Assembly (NCBI RefSeq): GCF_004784475.1
Contig: NZ_SRRT01000011.1
Location: forward strand, 82,796 to 146,795
Reading direction: 5' to 3'
Source: Streptomyces bauhiniae
GTDB lineage: Bacteria; Actinomycetota; Actinomycetes; Streptomycetales; Streptomycetaceae
Length of the DNA: 64,000 bases
Position numbers and translations under genes: made by a program. The notes under the pieces were generated by a model. It worked only from the letters and a program-made list of their open reading frames with translations. It searched no databases and was not told the DNA's origin. Positions 1-8,860 of the stretch are shown one piece after another (position 1 is the first letter of the stretch; every line of letters begins with the position of its first letter).

Positions 1-2
1 AC

Positions 3-1001
3 GACATCCGGGAGATCGTCTCCTACGCCGCCGAACGGCATATCACCGTCGTCCCGGAAATCGATCTCCCCGGCCACTCCCAGGCCGCCATCGCCGCCTA
101 CCCGGAACTCGGCAACACCGACGCCGTCGACACCGCCGCCGTCACCGTCCGGGACGACTGGGGGATCTCCCCGTACGTGCTCGCCCCCACCGAGGCCGTC
201 CTCGCGTTCTACGAGGGCGTGCTGGAGGAGGTGCTGGCGCTGTTCCCGTCGCCCTTCGTGCACCTCGGCGGCGACGAGTGCCCGCCGGACCAGTGGCGGA
301 AGTCGGCCACCGCGCGGGCCCGCGCCGCCGAACTCGGACTCCTCGACGTGGACGGGCTGCGCGCCTGGTTCGCCGGCCACTTCGGGGCCTGGCTGGCCGC
401 GCGCGGGCGCCGGATGCTCGGCTGGGACGAGATCCTCGACGGCCCGCTCCCGCCCGGCGCCGTGGTCTCCTCCTGGCGCGGGCACCGGGGCGGCCGGATC
501 GCCGCGCGGGCCGGACACGACGTGGTCATGTGCCCCGAGCAGCACGTCTACCTCGATCACCGGCAGGCGCCCGGCGAGGACGAGCCGGTGCCCATCGGCT
601 ACGTCCGCACCCTGGCCGACGTCTACCGGTTCGAGCCCGTACCGGACGGTCTCACCGCCGAGGAAGCACGCCATGCGCTGGGCGCCCAGGCCAATGTGTG
701 GACCGAGGTGACCGAGGACGCCGGACGCGTGGACTACCAGGTCTTCCCCCGGCTCGCCGCGTTCGCCGAGGTCGCCTGGAGTCCGCTGCCCGCGCCCGCC
801 GAGCGGGACCTCGCGGACTTCGAGCGCCGGATGGGCGCCCACTACCGGCGACTTGACGCCCTCGGCGTCGCGTACCGGCCGCCCGGCGGCCCCCACCCCT
901 GGCAGCGGCGCCCCGGAGTGCCGGGACGGCCTTTCGCCGGACCGCCCGCCGAGCCGGAACCCACGGCCCCCGTGCCCTCGAACGCCCGCCCGGACACGTA
1001 A
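3..1001 (+). CDS. beta-N-acetylhexosaminidase (GH20), 5' truncated by window edge
   Basis: This is the catalytic C-terminal part of a family 20 glycoside hydrolase that removes terminal GlcNAc/GalNAc from chitobiose or glycoconjugates. The reading frame is already open at base 3 and reads the barrel motif VPEIDLPGHSQA. The family's catalytic Asp-Glu pair lies in HLGGDECP at 261-284 (D at 273, E at 276), and a downstream WDEIL motif is also typical. The last 40 residues are a Pro-rich tail. The start and any signal peptide are outside the window. Chitin or GlcNAc use fits the DasR-controlled GlcNAc transporter 35 kb downstream, but no dre site is visible in the part of this gene present here. 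Confidence 0.93.
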   Translation, partial: DIREIVSYAAERHITVVPEIDLPGHSQAAIAAYPELGNTDAVDTAAVTVRDDWGISPYVLAPTEAVLAFYEGVLEEVLALFPSPFVHLGGDECPPDQWRKSATARARAAELGLLDVDGLRAWFAGHFGAWLAARGRRMLGWDEILDGPLPPGAVVSSWRGHRGGRIAARAGHDVVMCPEQHVYLDHRQAPGEDEPVPIGYVRTLADVYRFEPVPDGLTAEEARHALGAQANVWTEVTEDAGRVDYQVFPRLAAFAEVAWSPLPAPAERDLADFERRMGAHYRRLDALGVAYRPPGGPHPWQRRPGVPGRPFAGPPAEPEPTAPVPSNARPDT

Positions 1002-1226
1002 CGGGAGAACCACCCGTGACCTCACCGAAGAGGGTCAATCGGACCCACCCGAAGATGCTGGTGTAAACGGGACCATCCGCCCGATGGAGTGGGTCAACAC
1101 CCCTTGGCCGACCCGCGCGTCCGAGCCTTGCGAAGATGTGCCAGAGTTGCCACGTCCGCCCTGTCAGCACGTACCGTACGGCAGCACAGGCGCGACCAGG
1201 TGGGGCAGCGGGAAGGGGCAGCCGGT

Positions 1227-2120
1227 TTGACCACGCACGCACCGCAGGCGGCACAGGCCGTCACGCTGCCCACGACGCTGGACGAGGCGGTGGCGGCCCT
1301 GACCGCCATGCCCGCCGCGGTCCCCGTCGCCGGCGGCACCGACCTCATGGCGGCCGTCAACTCCGGGCAGCTCAGGCCCGCCGCGCTGGTCGGCCTCGGC
1401 CGGATCAGCGAGATCCGCGGCTGGCAGTACCAGGACGGCCACGCGCTGCTCGGCGCCGGCCTCACCCACGCCCGCATGGGCCGCCCCGACTTCGCCGCGC
1501 TGATCCCGGCGCTCGCCGCCGCCGCGCGCGCCGCCGGACCGCCGCACATCCGCAACGCGGGCACCCTCGGCGGCAACATCGCCTCCGCCGCGCCCACCGG
1601 TGACGCGCTGCCGGTGCTGGCCGCGCTGGAGGCCACGCTGATCGTCGCCGGACCGGACGGCGCCCGCCGCGAGGTCCCCGTCTCGCACCTGCTGGCCGGG
1701 GTCGAGATGCTGCGCGGCGGCGAACTCATCGGCTACGTCCGGGTTCCGCTGCTGCACGCCCCCCAGGTCTTCCTCAAGGCCACCGGACGCACCGGGCCCG
1801 GCCGCTCGGTCGCCTCCGTCGCCCTCGTCCTCGACCCCGCCCGGCGCGGAGTGCGGTGCGCGGTCGGTGCCATAGCGCCGATGCCGCTGCGCCCGCTGGA
1901 CGCCGAGCAGTGGGTCGCGCAGCTCATCGACTGGGACAACGACCGCGTCCTCGTCCCCGAAGCCCTGCAGGCGTTCGGCGAGTACGTCGCCGCGGCCTGC
2001 ATCCCCGACCCGGTGCCGGAGCCGGACGGCACGGTCGTCCCGCTGCCGCCCGCGGTACTGCACCTGCGGCGCACCGTCGCCGCGCTGGCACGACGAGCAC
2101 TGGGGAGGGCGCTGTCGTGA
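1227..2120 (+). CDS. xanthine dehydrogenase family, FAD-binding subunit (CoxM/XdhB-like)
   Basis: Medium, FAD-carrying subunit of a three-subunit molybdenum hydroxylase-type complex, expected to pass electrons between the Fe-S subunit and its acceptor. The FAD loops are intact: GGTDLMAAV near residue 30 and RNAGTLGGNIASAAPTGD near residues 110-127. The 297-residue length is normal for the family. I chose the TTG at 1227 because GGAAGGGG-like SD sequence lies about 9 bases upstream and the protein then begins where homology should begin; a longer open frame goes back to 1089 without family-like sequence. A CGTAC-C-GTACG inverted repeat at 1170-1180 lies in the leader and could be an operator. 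The stop overlaps the next start (GTGA). Confidence 0.88.
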   Translation: MTTHAPQAAQAVTLPTTLDEAVAALTAMPAAVPVAGGTDLMAAVNSGQLRPAALVGLGRISEIRGWQYQDGHALLGAGLTHARMGRPDFAALIPALAAAARAAGPPHIRNAGTLGGNIASAAPTGDALPVLAALEATLIVAGPDGARREVPVSHLLAGVEMLRGGELIGYVRVPLLHAPQVFLKATGRTGPGRSVASVALVLDPARRGVRCAVGAIAPMPLRPLDAEQWVAQLIDWDNDRVLVPEALQAFGEYVAAACIPDPVPEPDGTVVPLPPAVLHLRRTVAALARRALGRALS

Positions 2121-3547
2121 CCGACGACCAGCGCGGACACGAGGACGACACGCCCCAGGGCGGCGGCCGCTGGAACCCGCTGCCCCAGGGCGAGTACGAC
2201 GACGGCGCGACCGCCTTCGTGCAGCTCCCCGAGGGCGGCATCGACGCCCTGCTCGCCGGTGACAGCCCGCTGGCCGCGCCGGGCCACGGCTATGTGCCGC
2301 CCCGGATAACGACCCCGCCCGAGGACGAGAACGCGTGGGGCGCCCAGGAGCAGTGGCCCGCGCAGGACACCGTCCCGGCCCAGCAGCAGCCGCACGGCGA
2401 CGACCGGTTCACCTACCAGCCCGAGGCGCAGGGGCACTGGGCTCCCGAGGAGACCGCCGCCGCGTCCGGCCACGACGTCACCGGGCAGTGGTCCGTGCCG
2501 GTCGCCGGGGGCGATCTGCCCGACGAGTCCGGCGAGTTCACCACCTCCGCGCTGGCCGAGCAGTGGGGCGCCGCCCCGCCCGTCCTGCCCGGCGGCGCGG
2601 CCGCGCCGTGGGTCACGGACACGATCGGGGGCGCTTGGGGCCCGCAGGAGTCTGCGGCGCCTGAGCAGGAGGCCGCTCCGGTCACTGATGCCGAGGAGGC
2701 CGCCGAGCCCGCCGAGGACGGCGAGAGCCCCGTGGAGGCCCCTGAGGGCGCCTCTGACGGCCCGTCGGACGAGGACGCGACCGGGGAGCCCGAGGCGGCT
2801 CCCGAGGCCGTGGAGGAGCCCCCCGCGGCCGAAGAGGACATGGCCGGCGAGGACGCCGAGGACGAGGAACCGCCACCCCCGCCCCAGGACGAACACCCCC
2901 TCGCCTCCTACGTGCTGCGCGTCAACGGCGCCGACCGGCCCGTCACCGACGCCTGGATCGGCGAGTCCCTGCTCTACGTGCTGCGCGAGCGCCTCGGCCT
3001 CGCGGGCGCCAAGGACGGCTGCTCGCAGGGCGAGTGCGGGGCGTGCAACGTCCAGGTCGACGGACGGCTCGTGGCCTCCTGCCTGGTCCCGGCGGTCACC
3101 GCCGCGGGCAGCGAGGTCCGTACCGTCGAGGGCCTGGCGAGCGGCGGGCACCCCTCCGACGTCCAGCGGGCGCTGGCCCGGTGCGGCGCCGTGCAGTGCG
3201 GCTTCTGCGTACCCGGCATCGCCATGACCCTGCACGACCTGCTGGAGGGCAACCCGGCCCCCACCGAGCTGGAGACCCGCCAGGCGCTCTGCGGCAACCT
3301 CTGCCGCTGCTCCGGCTACCGGGGCGTGCTCGACGCCGTACGCGACGTCGTCGCCGAGCGCGAGGCCGGCCTCGGGGCCGATGCCGAGCCGGACGACCCC
3401 GCCGCGCGCATCCCGCACCAGGCGGGACCCGGCTCCGGCGGCGTGCACCCCTCGGCGTTCGAAGCACCCGGTGCCTTCGGCGCGTTCGGCGCCCCGCAGG
3501 ACCACCCGCACGACCCGCACCACGGCCAGGACGGAGGCCAGGCGTGA
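2117..3547 (+). CDS. [2Fe-2S] subunit of xanthine dehydrogenase family with long acidic N-terminal extension
   Basis: The C-terminal ~165 residues are a standard XdhA/CoxS small subunit with two [2Fe-2S] clusters: plant-ferredoxin type ligands in CSQGECGAC (from residue ~302) and the second cluster in CGFCVPG and CGNLCRCSGY (from residue ~392). About 250 residues precede it, very rich in Glu, Asp, Ala and Pro, with no family similarity that I can see. Normal small subunits are about 160-200 residues, so this one (476) is more than twice the expected size. GTG start at 2117 overlaps the preceding stop by 4 bases and the stop overlaps the next GTG at 3544, so all three genes are probably translationally coupled. 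Confidence 0.88.
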   Translation: MTDDQRGHEDDTPQGGGRWNPLPQGEYDDGATAFVQLPEGGIDALLAGDSPLAAPGHGYVPPRITTPPEDENAWGAQEQWPAQDTVPAQQQPHGDDRFTYQPEAQGHWAPEETAAASGHDVTGQWSVPVAGGDLPDESGEFTTSALAEQWGAAPPVLPGGAAAPWVTDTIGGAWGPQESAAPEQEAAPVTDAEEAAEPAEDGESPVEAPEGASDGPSDEDATGEPEAAPEAVEEPPAAEEDMAGEDAEDEEPPPPPQDEHPLASYVLRVNGADRPVTDAWIGESLLYVLRERLGLAGAKDGCSQGECGACNVQVDGRLVASCLVPAVTAAGSEVRTVEGLASGGHPSDVQRALARCGAVQCGFCVPGIAMTLHDLLEGNPAPTELETRQALCGNLCRCSGYRGVLDAVRDVVAEREAGLGADAEPDDPAARIPHQAGPGSGGVHPSAFEAPGAFGAFGAPQDHPHDPHHGQDGGQA

Positions 3548-5850
3548 GCGACGAAGCCGCCACCGCGACCACGGCGGCGGAAGCCCCCGCGGCCGAGCCC
3601 CTGCCGCACGGCCTGGGTGCCTCCCTGCCCCACGCCGACGCCCGCGCCAAGACCGAGGGCACCTTCCCGTACGCGGCCGACCTGTGGGCCGAGGGCCTGC
3701 TGTGGGCCGCCGTGCTGCGCTCCCCGCACGCGCACGCGCGCATCGTCTCCATCGACACCACGCACGCGCGCGCCATGCCCGGCGTACGGGCCGTCGTCAC
3801 CCACGAGGACGTGCCCGGCACCTCCCGGCACGGCCGGGGCACCCCCGACCGGCCGGTGTTCGCCTCCGAGGTGGTCCGCCACCACGGCGAGCCCATCGCC
3901 GCCGTCGCCGCCGACCACCCCGACACCGCGCGGATGGCCGCCGCCGCCGTCATCGTCGAGTACGAGCCCCTGGACCCGGTCACCGACCCCGAGCGCGCCT
4001 TCGAGGCCGAGCCGCTGCACCCGGACGGCAACCTGATCCGGCACATCCCGCTGCGCCACGGCGACCCCGACGCGGCCGGCGAGATCGTCGTGGAGGGCCT
4101 GTACCGCATCGGCCGCCAGGACCCCGCGCCCATCGGCGCCGAGGCCGGGCTCGCCGTACCGCGCCCGGACGGCGGGGTGGAGCTGTACCTCGCCTCCACC
4201 GACCCGCACAGCGACCGCAACACCGCCGCCGCCTGCTTCGGGCTGCCCGCCGACCGGGTGAAGATCGTCGTCACCGGCGTGCCCGGCGCCACCGCCGACC
4301 GCGAGGACCAGGGCTTCCAACTGCCCCTCGGTCTGCTCGCGTTGCGCACCGGCTGCCCGGTGAAGCTCACCGCCAGCCGCGAGGAGTCCTTCCTCGGGCA
4401 CGCCCACCGCCACCCCACCCTGCTGCGCTACCGCCACCACGCGGACGCCGAGGGCAGACTCGTCAAGGTCGAGGCGCAGATCCTGCTGGACGCGGGCGCC
4501 TACGCCGACACCTCCGCCGACGCCCTGGCCGTCGCCGTCTCCTTCGCGTGCGGCCCCTATGTCGTGCCGAACGCCTTCATCGAGGGCTGGGCCGTACGCA
4601 CCAACAACCCGCCCTCCGGCCATGTGCGCGGCGAGGGCGCGATGCAGGTGTGCGCCGCCTACGAGGCGCAGATGGACAAGCTGGCCAAGAAGCTGGGCCT
4701 GGACCCGGCCGAGGTGCGGCTGCGTAACGTGCTGGCCACCGGCGACGTGCTCCCCATCGGCCAGACCGTGACCTGCCCGGCCCCGGTCGCCGAACTCCTC
4801 ACCGCCGTACGGGACTTCCCGCTGCCGGCCCTGCCCAAGGACGGCCCGGAGGAGGACTGGCTGCTGCCCGGCGGCCCCGAGGGCGCGGGCGAGCCGGGCG
4901 CGGTGCGCCGGGGCGTCGGCTACGGCCTCGGCATGGTGCACATGCTCGGCGCGGAGGGCACCGACGAGGTCTCCACCGCGACCGTACGCGTCCACGACGG
5001 CGTCGCCACCGTGCTCTGCGCGGCCGTGGAGTCCGGGCAGGGGTTCACCACGCTGGCCCGGCAGATCGTGCAGGAGACGCTCGGCATCGACGAGGTGCAC
5101 GTCGCCCCGGTCGACACCGACCAGCCCCCGGCCGGCCCCGGCTGCCGGGGCCGCCACACCTGGGTCTCCGGCGGGGCGGTGGAGCGGGCGGCCAAGATGG
5201 TCCGCACCCAGCTCCTGCAGCCGCTGGCGCACCAGTTCGGCATGTCCACCGAGCTGCTCCAGATCGCCGACGGCAAGATCACCTCGTACGACGGGGTGCT
5301 CTCCACCACCGTCACCGAGGCGCTGGAGGGCAAGGAACTGTGGGCCACCGCCCAGTGCCGCCCGCACCCCACCGAGCCGCTGGATGGCGCCGGGCAGGGT
5401 GACGCCTTCGTCGGCCTCGCCTTCTGCGCGATCCGCGCGGTGGTCGACGTCGACGTGGAGCTGGGCTCGGTACGGGTGGTGGAGCTGGCGGTCGCGCAGG
5501 ACGTGGGCCGGGTGCTCAACCCCGCGCAACTGGCGGCGCGGATCGAGGGCGGGGTCACGCAGGGCGTGGGCATCGCGCTCACCGAGAACCTCCGTACGCC
5601 GCGCGGGCTGATCCGCCATCCCGACCTCACCGGGTACGCGCTGCCGACCGCGCTGGACGCGCCGGACATCCGGATCGTGAAGCTGGTCGAGGAGCGGGAC
5701 GTGGTAGCGCCGTTCGGCGCGAAGCCGGTCAGCGCGGTGCCGGTGGTGACGTCGCCCGCGGCGATCGCGTCGGCGGTGCGGGCGGCTACGGGGCGGCCGG
5801 TGAACCGGTTGCCGATCCGGCCGCAGGCGGCTGTGGTCAACGCGCGGTGA
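3544..5850 (+). CDS. xanthine dehydrogenase family large subunit, degenerate at cofactor site
   Basis: 768-residue homologue of the molybdopterin-binding large subunit (XdhB/CoxL superfamily). The fold signature is clear: an a/b hammerhead N-terminus (SLPHADARAKTEGTFPYAADL), LTASREESF, and a C-terminal ARIEGGVTQGVGIALTEN segment. Motifs that bind the cofactor in the family are altered. The place of GGGFGGK reads PGATADR (residues 247-253), the RGFGGPQ loop reads RGEGAMQ, and the GVGEP segment with the catalytic Glu reads GAKPVSAVP (725-733). The gene is full length with no frameshift, so it is probably maintained, but ordinary molybdenum hydroxylase chemistry is doubtful. GTG at 3544 overlaps the upstream stop. 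Substrate is unknown. Confidence 0.85.
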   Translation: MSDEAATATTAAEAPAAEPLPHGLGASLPHADARAKTEGTFPYAADLWAEGLLWAAVLRSPHAHARIVSIDTTHARAMPGVRAVVTHEDVPGTSRHGRGTPDRPVFASEVVRHHGEPIAAVAADHPDTARMAAAAVIVEYEPLDPVTDPERAFEAEPLHPDGNLIRHIPLRHGDPDAAGEIVVEGLYRIGRQDPAPIGAEAGLAVPRPDGGVELYLASTDPHSDRNTAAACFGLPADRVKIVVTGVPGATADREDQGFQLPLGLLALRTGCPVKLTASREESFLGHAHRHPTLLRYRHHADAEGRLVKVEAQILLDAGAYADTSADALAVAVSFACGPYVVPNAFIEGWAVRTNNPPSGHVRGEGAMQVCAAYEAQMDKLAKKLGLDPAEVRLRNVLATGDVLPIGQTVTCPAPVAELLTAVRDFPLPALPKDGPEEDWLLPGGPEGAGEPGAVRRGVGYGLGMVHMLGAEGTDEVSTATVRVHDGVATVLCAAVESGQGFTTLARQIVQETLGIDEVHVAPVDTDQPPAGPGCRGRHTWVSGGAVERAAKMVRTQLLQPLAHQFGMSTELLQIADGKITSYDGVLSTTVTEALEGKELWATAQCRPHPTEPLDGAGQGDAFVGLAFCAIRAVVDVDVELGSVRVVELAVAQDVGRVLNPAQLAARIEGGVTQGVGIALTENLRTPRGLIRHPDLTGYALPTALDAPDIRIVKLVEERDVVAPFGAKPVSAVPVVTSPAAIASAVRAATGRPVNRLPIRPQAAVVNAR

Positions 5851-6069
5851 GCTGGGGTTTGTTCGGCTTCTTGGGGCGGCTGGGGTCGCCTTATGCACGG
5901 CTGAGGTCGCCTGTTCGGATGAACTTGCTTCCCTGAGGCAACGAGGTCGCGGGCCCGTGCGTCTTTCGGCTCGGGGCGTTGTCAGTGGTGCGGTCTAGGG
6001 TTCTTGGAGTCGGGGACGGCCGCCGCAGCGGAGCCCGCCGTACCGAGTCCGATCGCGGGGGAGCGAGCC

Positions 6070-7176
6070 ATGAGCATGACCGATGCCGGGGTCACGGCGA
6101 TCACGTTGACCGAGGCCGAGCTGGACGGCTGGGTCACGCACGCGCCGACGCGTGGGCTGCTCGCCGGTCCCGGACTGCCCCCGGACACCGGCCCGCTGAC
6201 CTTCGCCCCCTTGCGCGCGCACGGGCTGCGCAGGCTCGCCGACGCGACCGACGGCCCGTGCCGGCTGGCGGACGAGCTGCGGGACCGGCTGGTCATCGGG
6301 GAACTGCTCAACCCGGCCGGGATGAACCGCGAGTCGATACTGCTCGACGGCGCGACGGGTGAGATCACCACCGCGTACCTCACGGCCCCGTCGCGCACGC
6401 GGCCGTTCGCACCCTCCCTCACCACCATGCTCCGCTTCGCCGCCGTCACCGAGGAACTGGCGGGCCTGCGCGGCCGGTTCGCCTCCCTCGCGGGCCAGTA
6501 CGGGCCGGGTGTCGCCGGCGAGGCGTCCCGCCGGCTGCTGGCGCTGTTCGAGGCGGGGACGGACGGCGCGGTCCCGGCGTACTGGAAGGCGGCGGCGCTG
6601 ATCCGCCCGCTGTCCCTGGTCCCGGCGCCGGGTTCGGCGGGGCTCGCCCTGGAGATGCCGGGTCGGCTGCTGGACGCGGAGTTCGGGCACGGGCGCGTGG
6701 CCCGCTTCGAGGAGACCGACTTCCCGCCCACCCTCACCCACGAGCCGACCCGCCGCTTCCTCCGTGAGACGGGGCTGCCGGAGCAGGTGGTCGACACGGA
6801 ACTGCTGCTGCCGACGCTGACGGAGTACTACGCGGACGACTCCGAGCCCGCCCACCTCATCCGCCTCGGTTCCCTCACCCCGGACACCACCCTCGTCCTC
6901 AACGGCCACACCGGCGCGATCCTCACCCACACGGACTCCACCCTCCACCCCCTCAACACCGACGCCTCCACCCTCGCCTACACCCTCTGGCTCCTCCACC
7001 ACGAACGCACCATCGACACCCACCTGTCGCACGAGCTGACAACCCTCGCGTACGACCAACTGGCAGCGGCGATGCTGGACACGCTGGCGGTCCTGGACCC
7101 GACGGGGGCGTCTGCCGGGGGCCCTTGGCACTACTGGACGGAGCTGCTGCGGGGGGAGGCGGGCGGCGTGCTCTGA
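6070..7176 (+). CDS. tandem SUKH-4-like immunity-family protein
   Basis: Cytoplasmic 368-residue protein without signal or membrane segments. The C-terminal half carries LTHEPTRRFLRETGLP, followed by HLIRLGSLTPDTTLVLNG and HTGAIL, a pattern typical of SUKH-4 domains, which commonly neutralise polymorphic nuclease toxins. The N-terminal half repeats the same plan more loosely (LTFAPLRAHGLRRLAD, then ILLDGATGEI), so the gene seems to hold two copies. No toxin gene is adjacent: upstream is the molybdenum-hydroxylase operon and downstream a glycosyltransferase. ATG at 6070 is preceded by GGGGGAGCG at 6056-6064. The role as immunity protein is inferred from family membership only. Confidence 0.7.
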   Translation: MSMTDAGVTAITLTEAELDGWVTHAPTRGLLAGPGLPPDTGPLTFAPLRAHGLRRLADATDGPCRLADELRDRLVIGELLNPAGMNRESILLDGATGEITTAYLTAPSRTRPFAPSLTTMLRFAAVTEELAGLRGRFASLAGQYGPGVAGEASRRLLALFEAGTDGAVPAYWKAAALIRPLSLVPAPGSAGLALEMPGRLLDAEFGHGRVARFEETDFPPTLTHEPTRRFLRETGLPEQVVDTELLLPTLTEYYADDSEPAHLIRLGSLTPDTTLVLNGHTGAILTHTDSTLHPLNTDASTLAYTLWLLHHERTIDTHLSHELTTLAYDQLAAAMLDTLAVLDPTGASAGGPWHYWTELLRGEAGGVL

Positions 7177-7205
7177 GGGGCCCGGCGCGATAACGTCGCC
7201 CCACT

Positions 7206-8081
7206 ATGAGCCCAAACGCACCTTTGTCCGTCGGCGCCGTGGTGCTGACGATGAACGACCGGCCGGTGGAGTTTCCGCGCGCCCTGGCCTGCCTGCTCGC
7301 CCAGGAGGGCATCGACCTGGACGTGGTCGTGGTCGGCAACGGCTGCGTCCCGGAACAGGTGCCGGCGGGCATCCGCACGGTCGTACTGCCGGAGAACGTC
7401 GGCATTCCGGAGGGCCGCAACGTCGGTGCCGCGCACGTTCGGGGGGAGTTCCTGTTCTTCTTCGACAACGACGCGCATCTGCCGGGAGGGGATGAACTCG
7501 CCCGGCTGGCAGCCGAGTTGGACGGGGACGCCGGACTCGCTTACGTCCAGCCCCGCATCGCCGACCCGGACACCGGCGTCACCCTGCGCCGCTGGGTACC
7601 CCGACTACGCGCGGCCGACCCCGCCCGGCCCGGCATCGTGACGGTGATGGCGGAGGGCGTGGTCATGATCCGCCGTACCGCGTTCGAGGCGGCCGGGGGC
7701 TGGCCGGGCCACTTCTTCCTGTTCCACGAGGGCATCGACCTCTCCTGGCGCCTCTGGAACCACGGCGGCACCGGCCGCTACGTCCCCGACGTCATCACCC
7801 ACCACCCGGCAACGGACCCCTCCCGCCACACCCCCTACCACCACCTCAACGCCCGCAATCGAGTCTGGCTGGCCCGCCGCAACCTGCCCCGCGCGCTGAT
7901 CCCCGTCCACCTGGCGACTTTCTCGGTGCTGACCCTGTTCCGCCTCCGCACCCGGTCCGCCCTGACCGCGACCCTGTCCGGCTTCCGCGAGGGCCTCCAC
8001 ACTCCCTGCGGCCCCCGCTCCCCGCTGCGCTGGACGACGATCGCCCGCCTGACCCTGGCGGGCCGCCCACCGGTCGTCTGA
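7206..8081 (+). CDS. glycosyltransferase family 2
   Basis: GT-A fold sugar transferase of 291 residues, probably cytosolic and membrane-associated. It opens with the nucleotide-binding strand VGAVVLTMNDRP (residues 9-20), has NVGIPEGRNVGA, and the metal-binding DxD-like triad DND at 87-89. The acceptor-site region is HEGIDLSWRLWNHG, as in rhamnosyl- or N-glycan-like GT2 enzymes. The C-terminus is basic and hydrophobic. It starts 29 bases after the SUKH-4-like gene and could share its transcript. Donor and acceptor cannot be told from the sequence; cell-wall polysaccharide or glycoconjugate synthesis is a guess. Confidence 0.85.
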   Translation: MSPNAPLSVGAVVLTMNDRPVEFPRALACLLAQEGIDLDVVVVGNGCVPEQVPAGIRTVVLPENVGIPEGRNVGAAHVRGEFLFFFDNDAHLPGGDELARLAAELDGDAGLAYVQPRIADPDTGVTLRRWVPRLRAADPARPGIVTVMAEGVVMIRRTAFEAAGGWPGHFFLFHEGIDLSWRLWNHGGTGRYVPDVITHHPATDPSRHTPYHHLNARNRVWLARRNLPRALIPVHLATFSVLTLFRLRTRSALTATLSGFREGLHTPCGPRSPLRWTTIARLTLAGRPPVV

Positions 8082-8125
8082 CGCTTACGTTCACGGCTCG
8101 GGAGTGCTCCGGATGGGCCGGCGGG

Positions 8126-8527
8126 TCAGAGAGGGATGACGCGGACCTGGTTGCCGCAGAGTTTGGTCATGTCGTCGCTGTCGGAGGTCAGGAGGGCGAC
8201 TGGTTTCGGTTGGCGCAGTGCGACCTCGGCGACCGTGGCGTCGATGGCGTACTTGTGCCCGTGCAGTCCGGCACCTTTGAGGAGATCCGCTGCCGCTTTC
8301 GCCGCTTGCTCGGTGACTGGTTCCACCTTGACGCGGGAGAGGGCCCAGTTCAGGCGAGGCATGTTGGTACGGGAGTGAGTGACTTCCACGATGGTGTTGG
8401 CCCCGATCACCAGGTCGGCCCCCAGGGCGTGAAGGACCCGCAGCACCGCGAGGAACTTGCGGTCCTGCGCGATCCAGGCGGAGAGCCCTTCCGCGTCCAG
8501 GACAACGGTCTCGATGCGCTCGCTCAC
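8126..8527 (-). CDS. vapC: PIN-domain ribonuclease toxin (VapC-like)
   Basis: 133-residue PIN domain, the endoribonuclease part of a VapBC-type toxin-antitoxin pair. Acidic residues expected for Mg2+ binding are present: Asp11 in VVLDAEGL, the Glu in NTIVEV, the Asp in YAIDATVAEVA and the SDSDD cluster near the C-terminus. The GTG start overlaps the stop of the upstream antitoxin gene by 3 bases (GTGA arrangement), the usual tight coupling of such pairs. Known relatives cleave tRNA or rRNA; the target here is unknown. It sits next to tRNA-Cys, a common neighbourhood for mobile or selfish modules, but I see no integrase. Confidence 0.88.
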   Translation of the reverse strand: MSERIETVVLDAEGLSAWIAQDRKFLAVLRVLHALGADLVIGANTIVEVTHSRTNMPRLNWALSRVKVEPVTEQAAKAAADLLKGAGLHGHKYAIDATVAEVALRQPKPVALLTSDSDDMTKLCGNQVRVIPL

Positions 8528-8772
8528 GCGGCGTCCGCGCCCTTGGAGGAGCCGCCGTCTCCGAAGATCTTCGCGTGAGCCTCGGCGAGCTCCTCGTCAC
8601 TGAAGCGTCCGTGCTCTTCTTCGTGGCGCCGAAGGTCATCGCCCAGAAGCTGGTGCCGGATCTGGCGGGCCACGGCTTCGGCCACATAGCCGGAGACGTT
8701 GTCCGTGAGCTTGCGAAGCTCCGCCACCTGGTCGCTGGGGAGCGTGACGGTGATGCGAGTCGTCGAGGACAT
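8524..8772 (-). CDS. vapB: ribbon-helix-helix antitoxin of PIN toxin (VapB-like)
   Basis: 82-residue protein with an N-terminal ribbon-helix-helix DNA-binding segment (SSTTRITVTLPSDQVAELRKL) and an acidic, probably flexible C-terminal half (RRHEEEHGRFSDEELAEAHAKIFG) suited to wrap the toxin. Starts at the ATG complementary to 8770-8772; the frame is open far upstream but codes for nothing family-like there. It precedes the PIN toxin with a 4-base overlap. It would repress its own promoter, which must lie in 8773-8850; the short repeats TACAGTAAGCATACTGGAGTA just upstream (ATACTG and CAGTA arms) look like an operator. Confidence 0.85.
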   Translation of the reverse strand: MSSTTRITVTLPSDQVAELRKLTDNVSGYVAEAVARQIRHQLLGDDLRRHEEEHGRFSDEELAEAHAKIFGDGGSSKGADAA

Positions 8773-8860
8773 ACAGTAAGCATACTGGAGTATGCGCAGA
8801 ATGGCCCGGGCTTCTCCGCCTGACGTCGCCAGTCGCGAGTCGTTGACCAGGGCTCTTTTG

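Noticed and set aside
1089..1226. Earlier start for the FAD subunit
   Set aside because: No family-like sequence and no SD near 1089; TTG at 1227 has a good SD and the conserved domain begins after it.
3316..5898. 860-codon minus-strand frame opposite the large molybdenum-hydroxylase subunit
   Set aside because: Shadow frame with low-complexity translation; the plus strand has coherent domains and GTGA-coupled starts.
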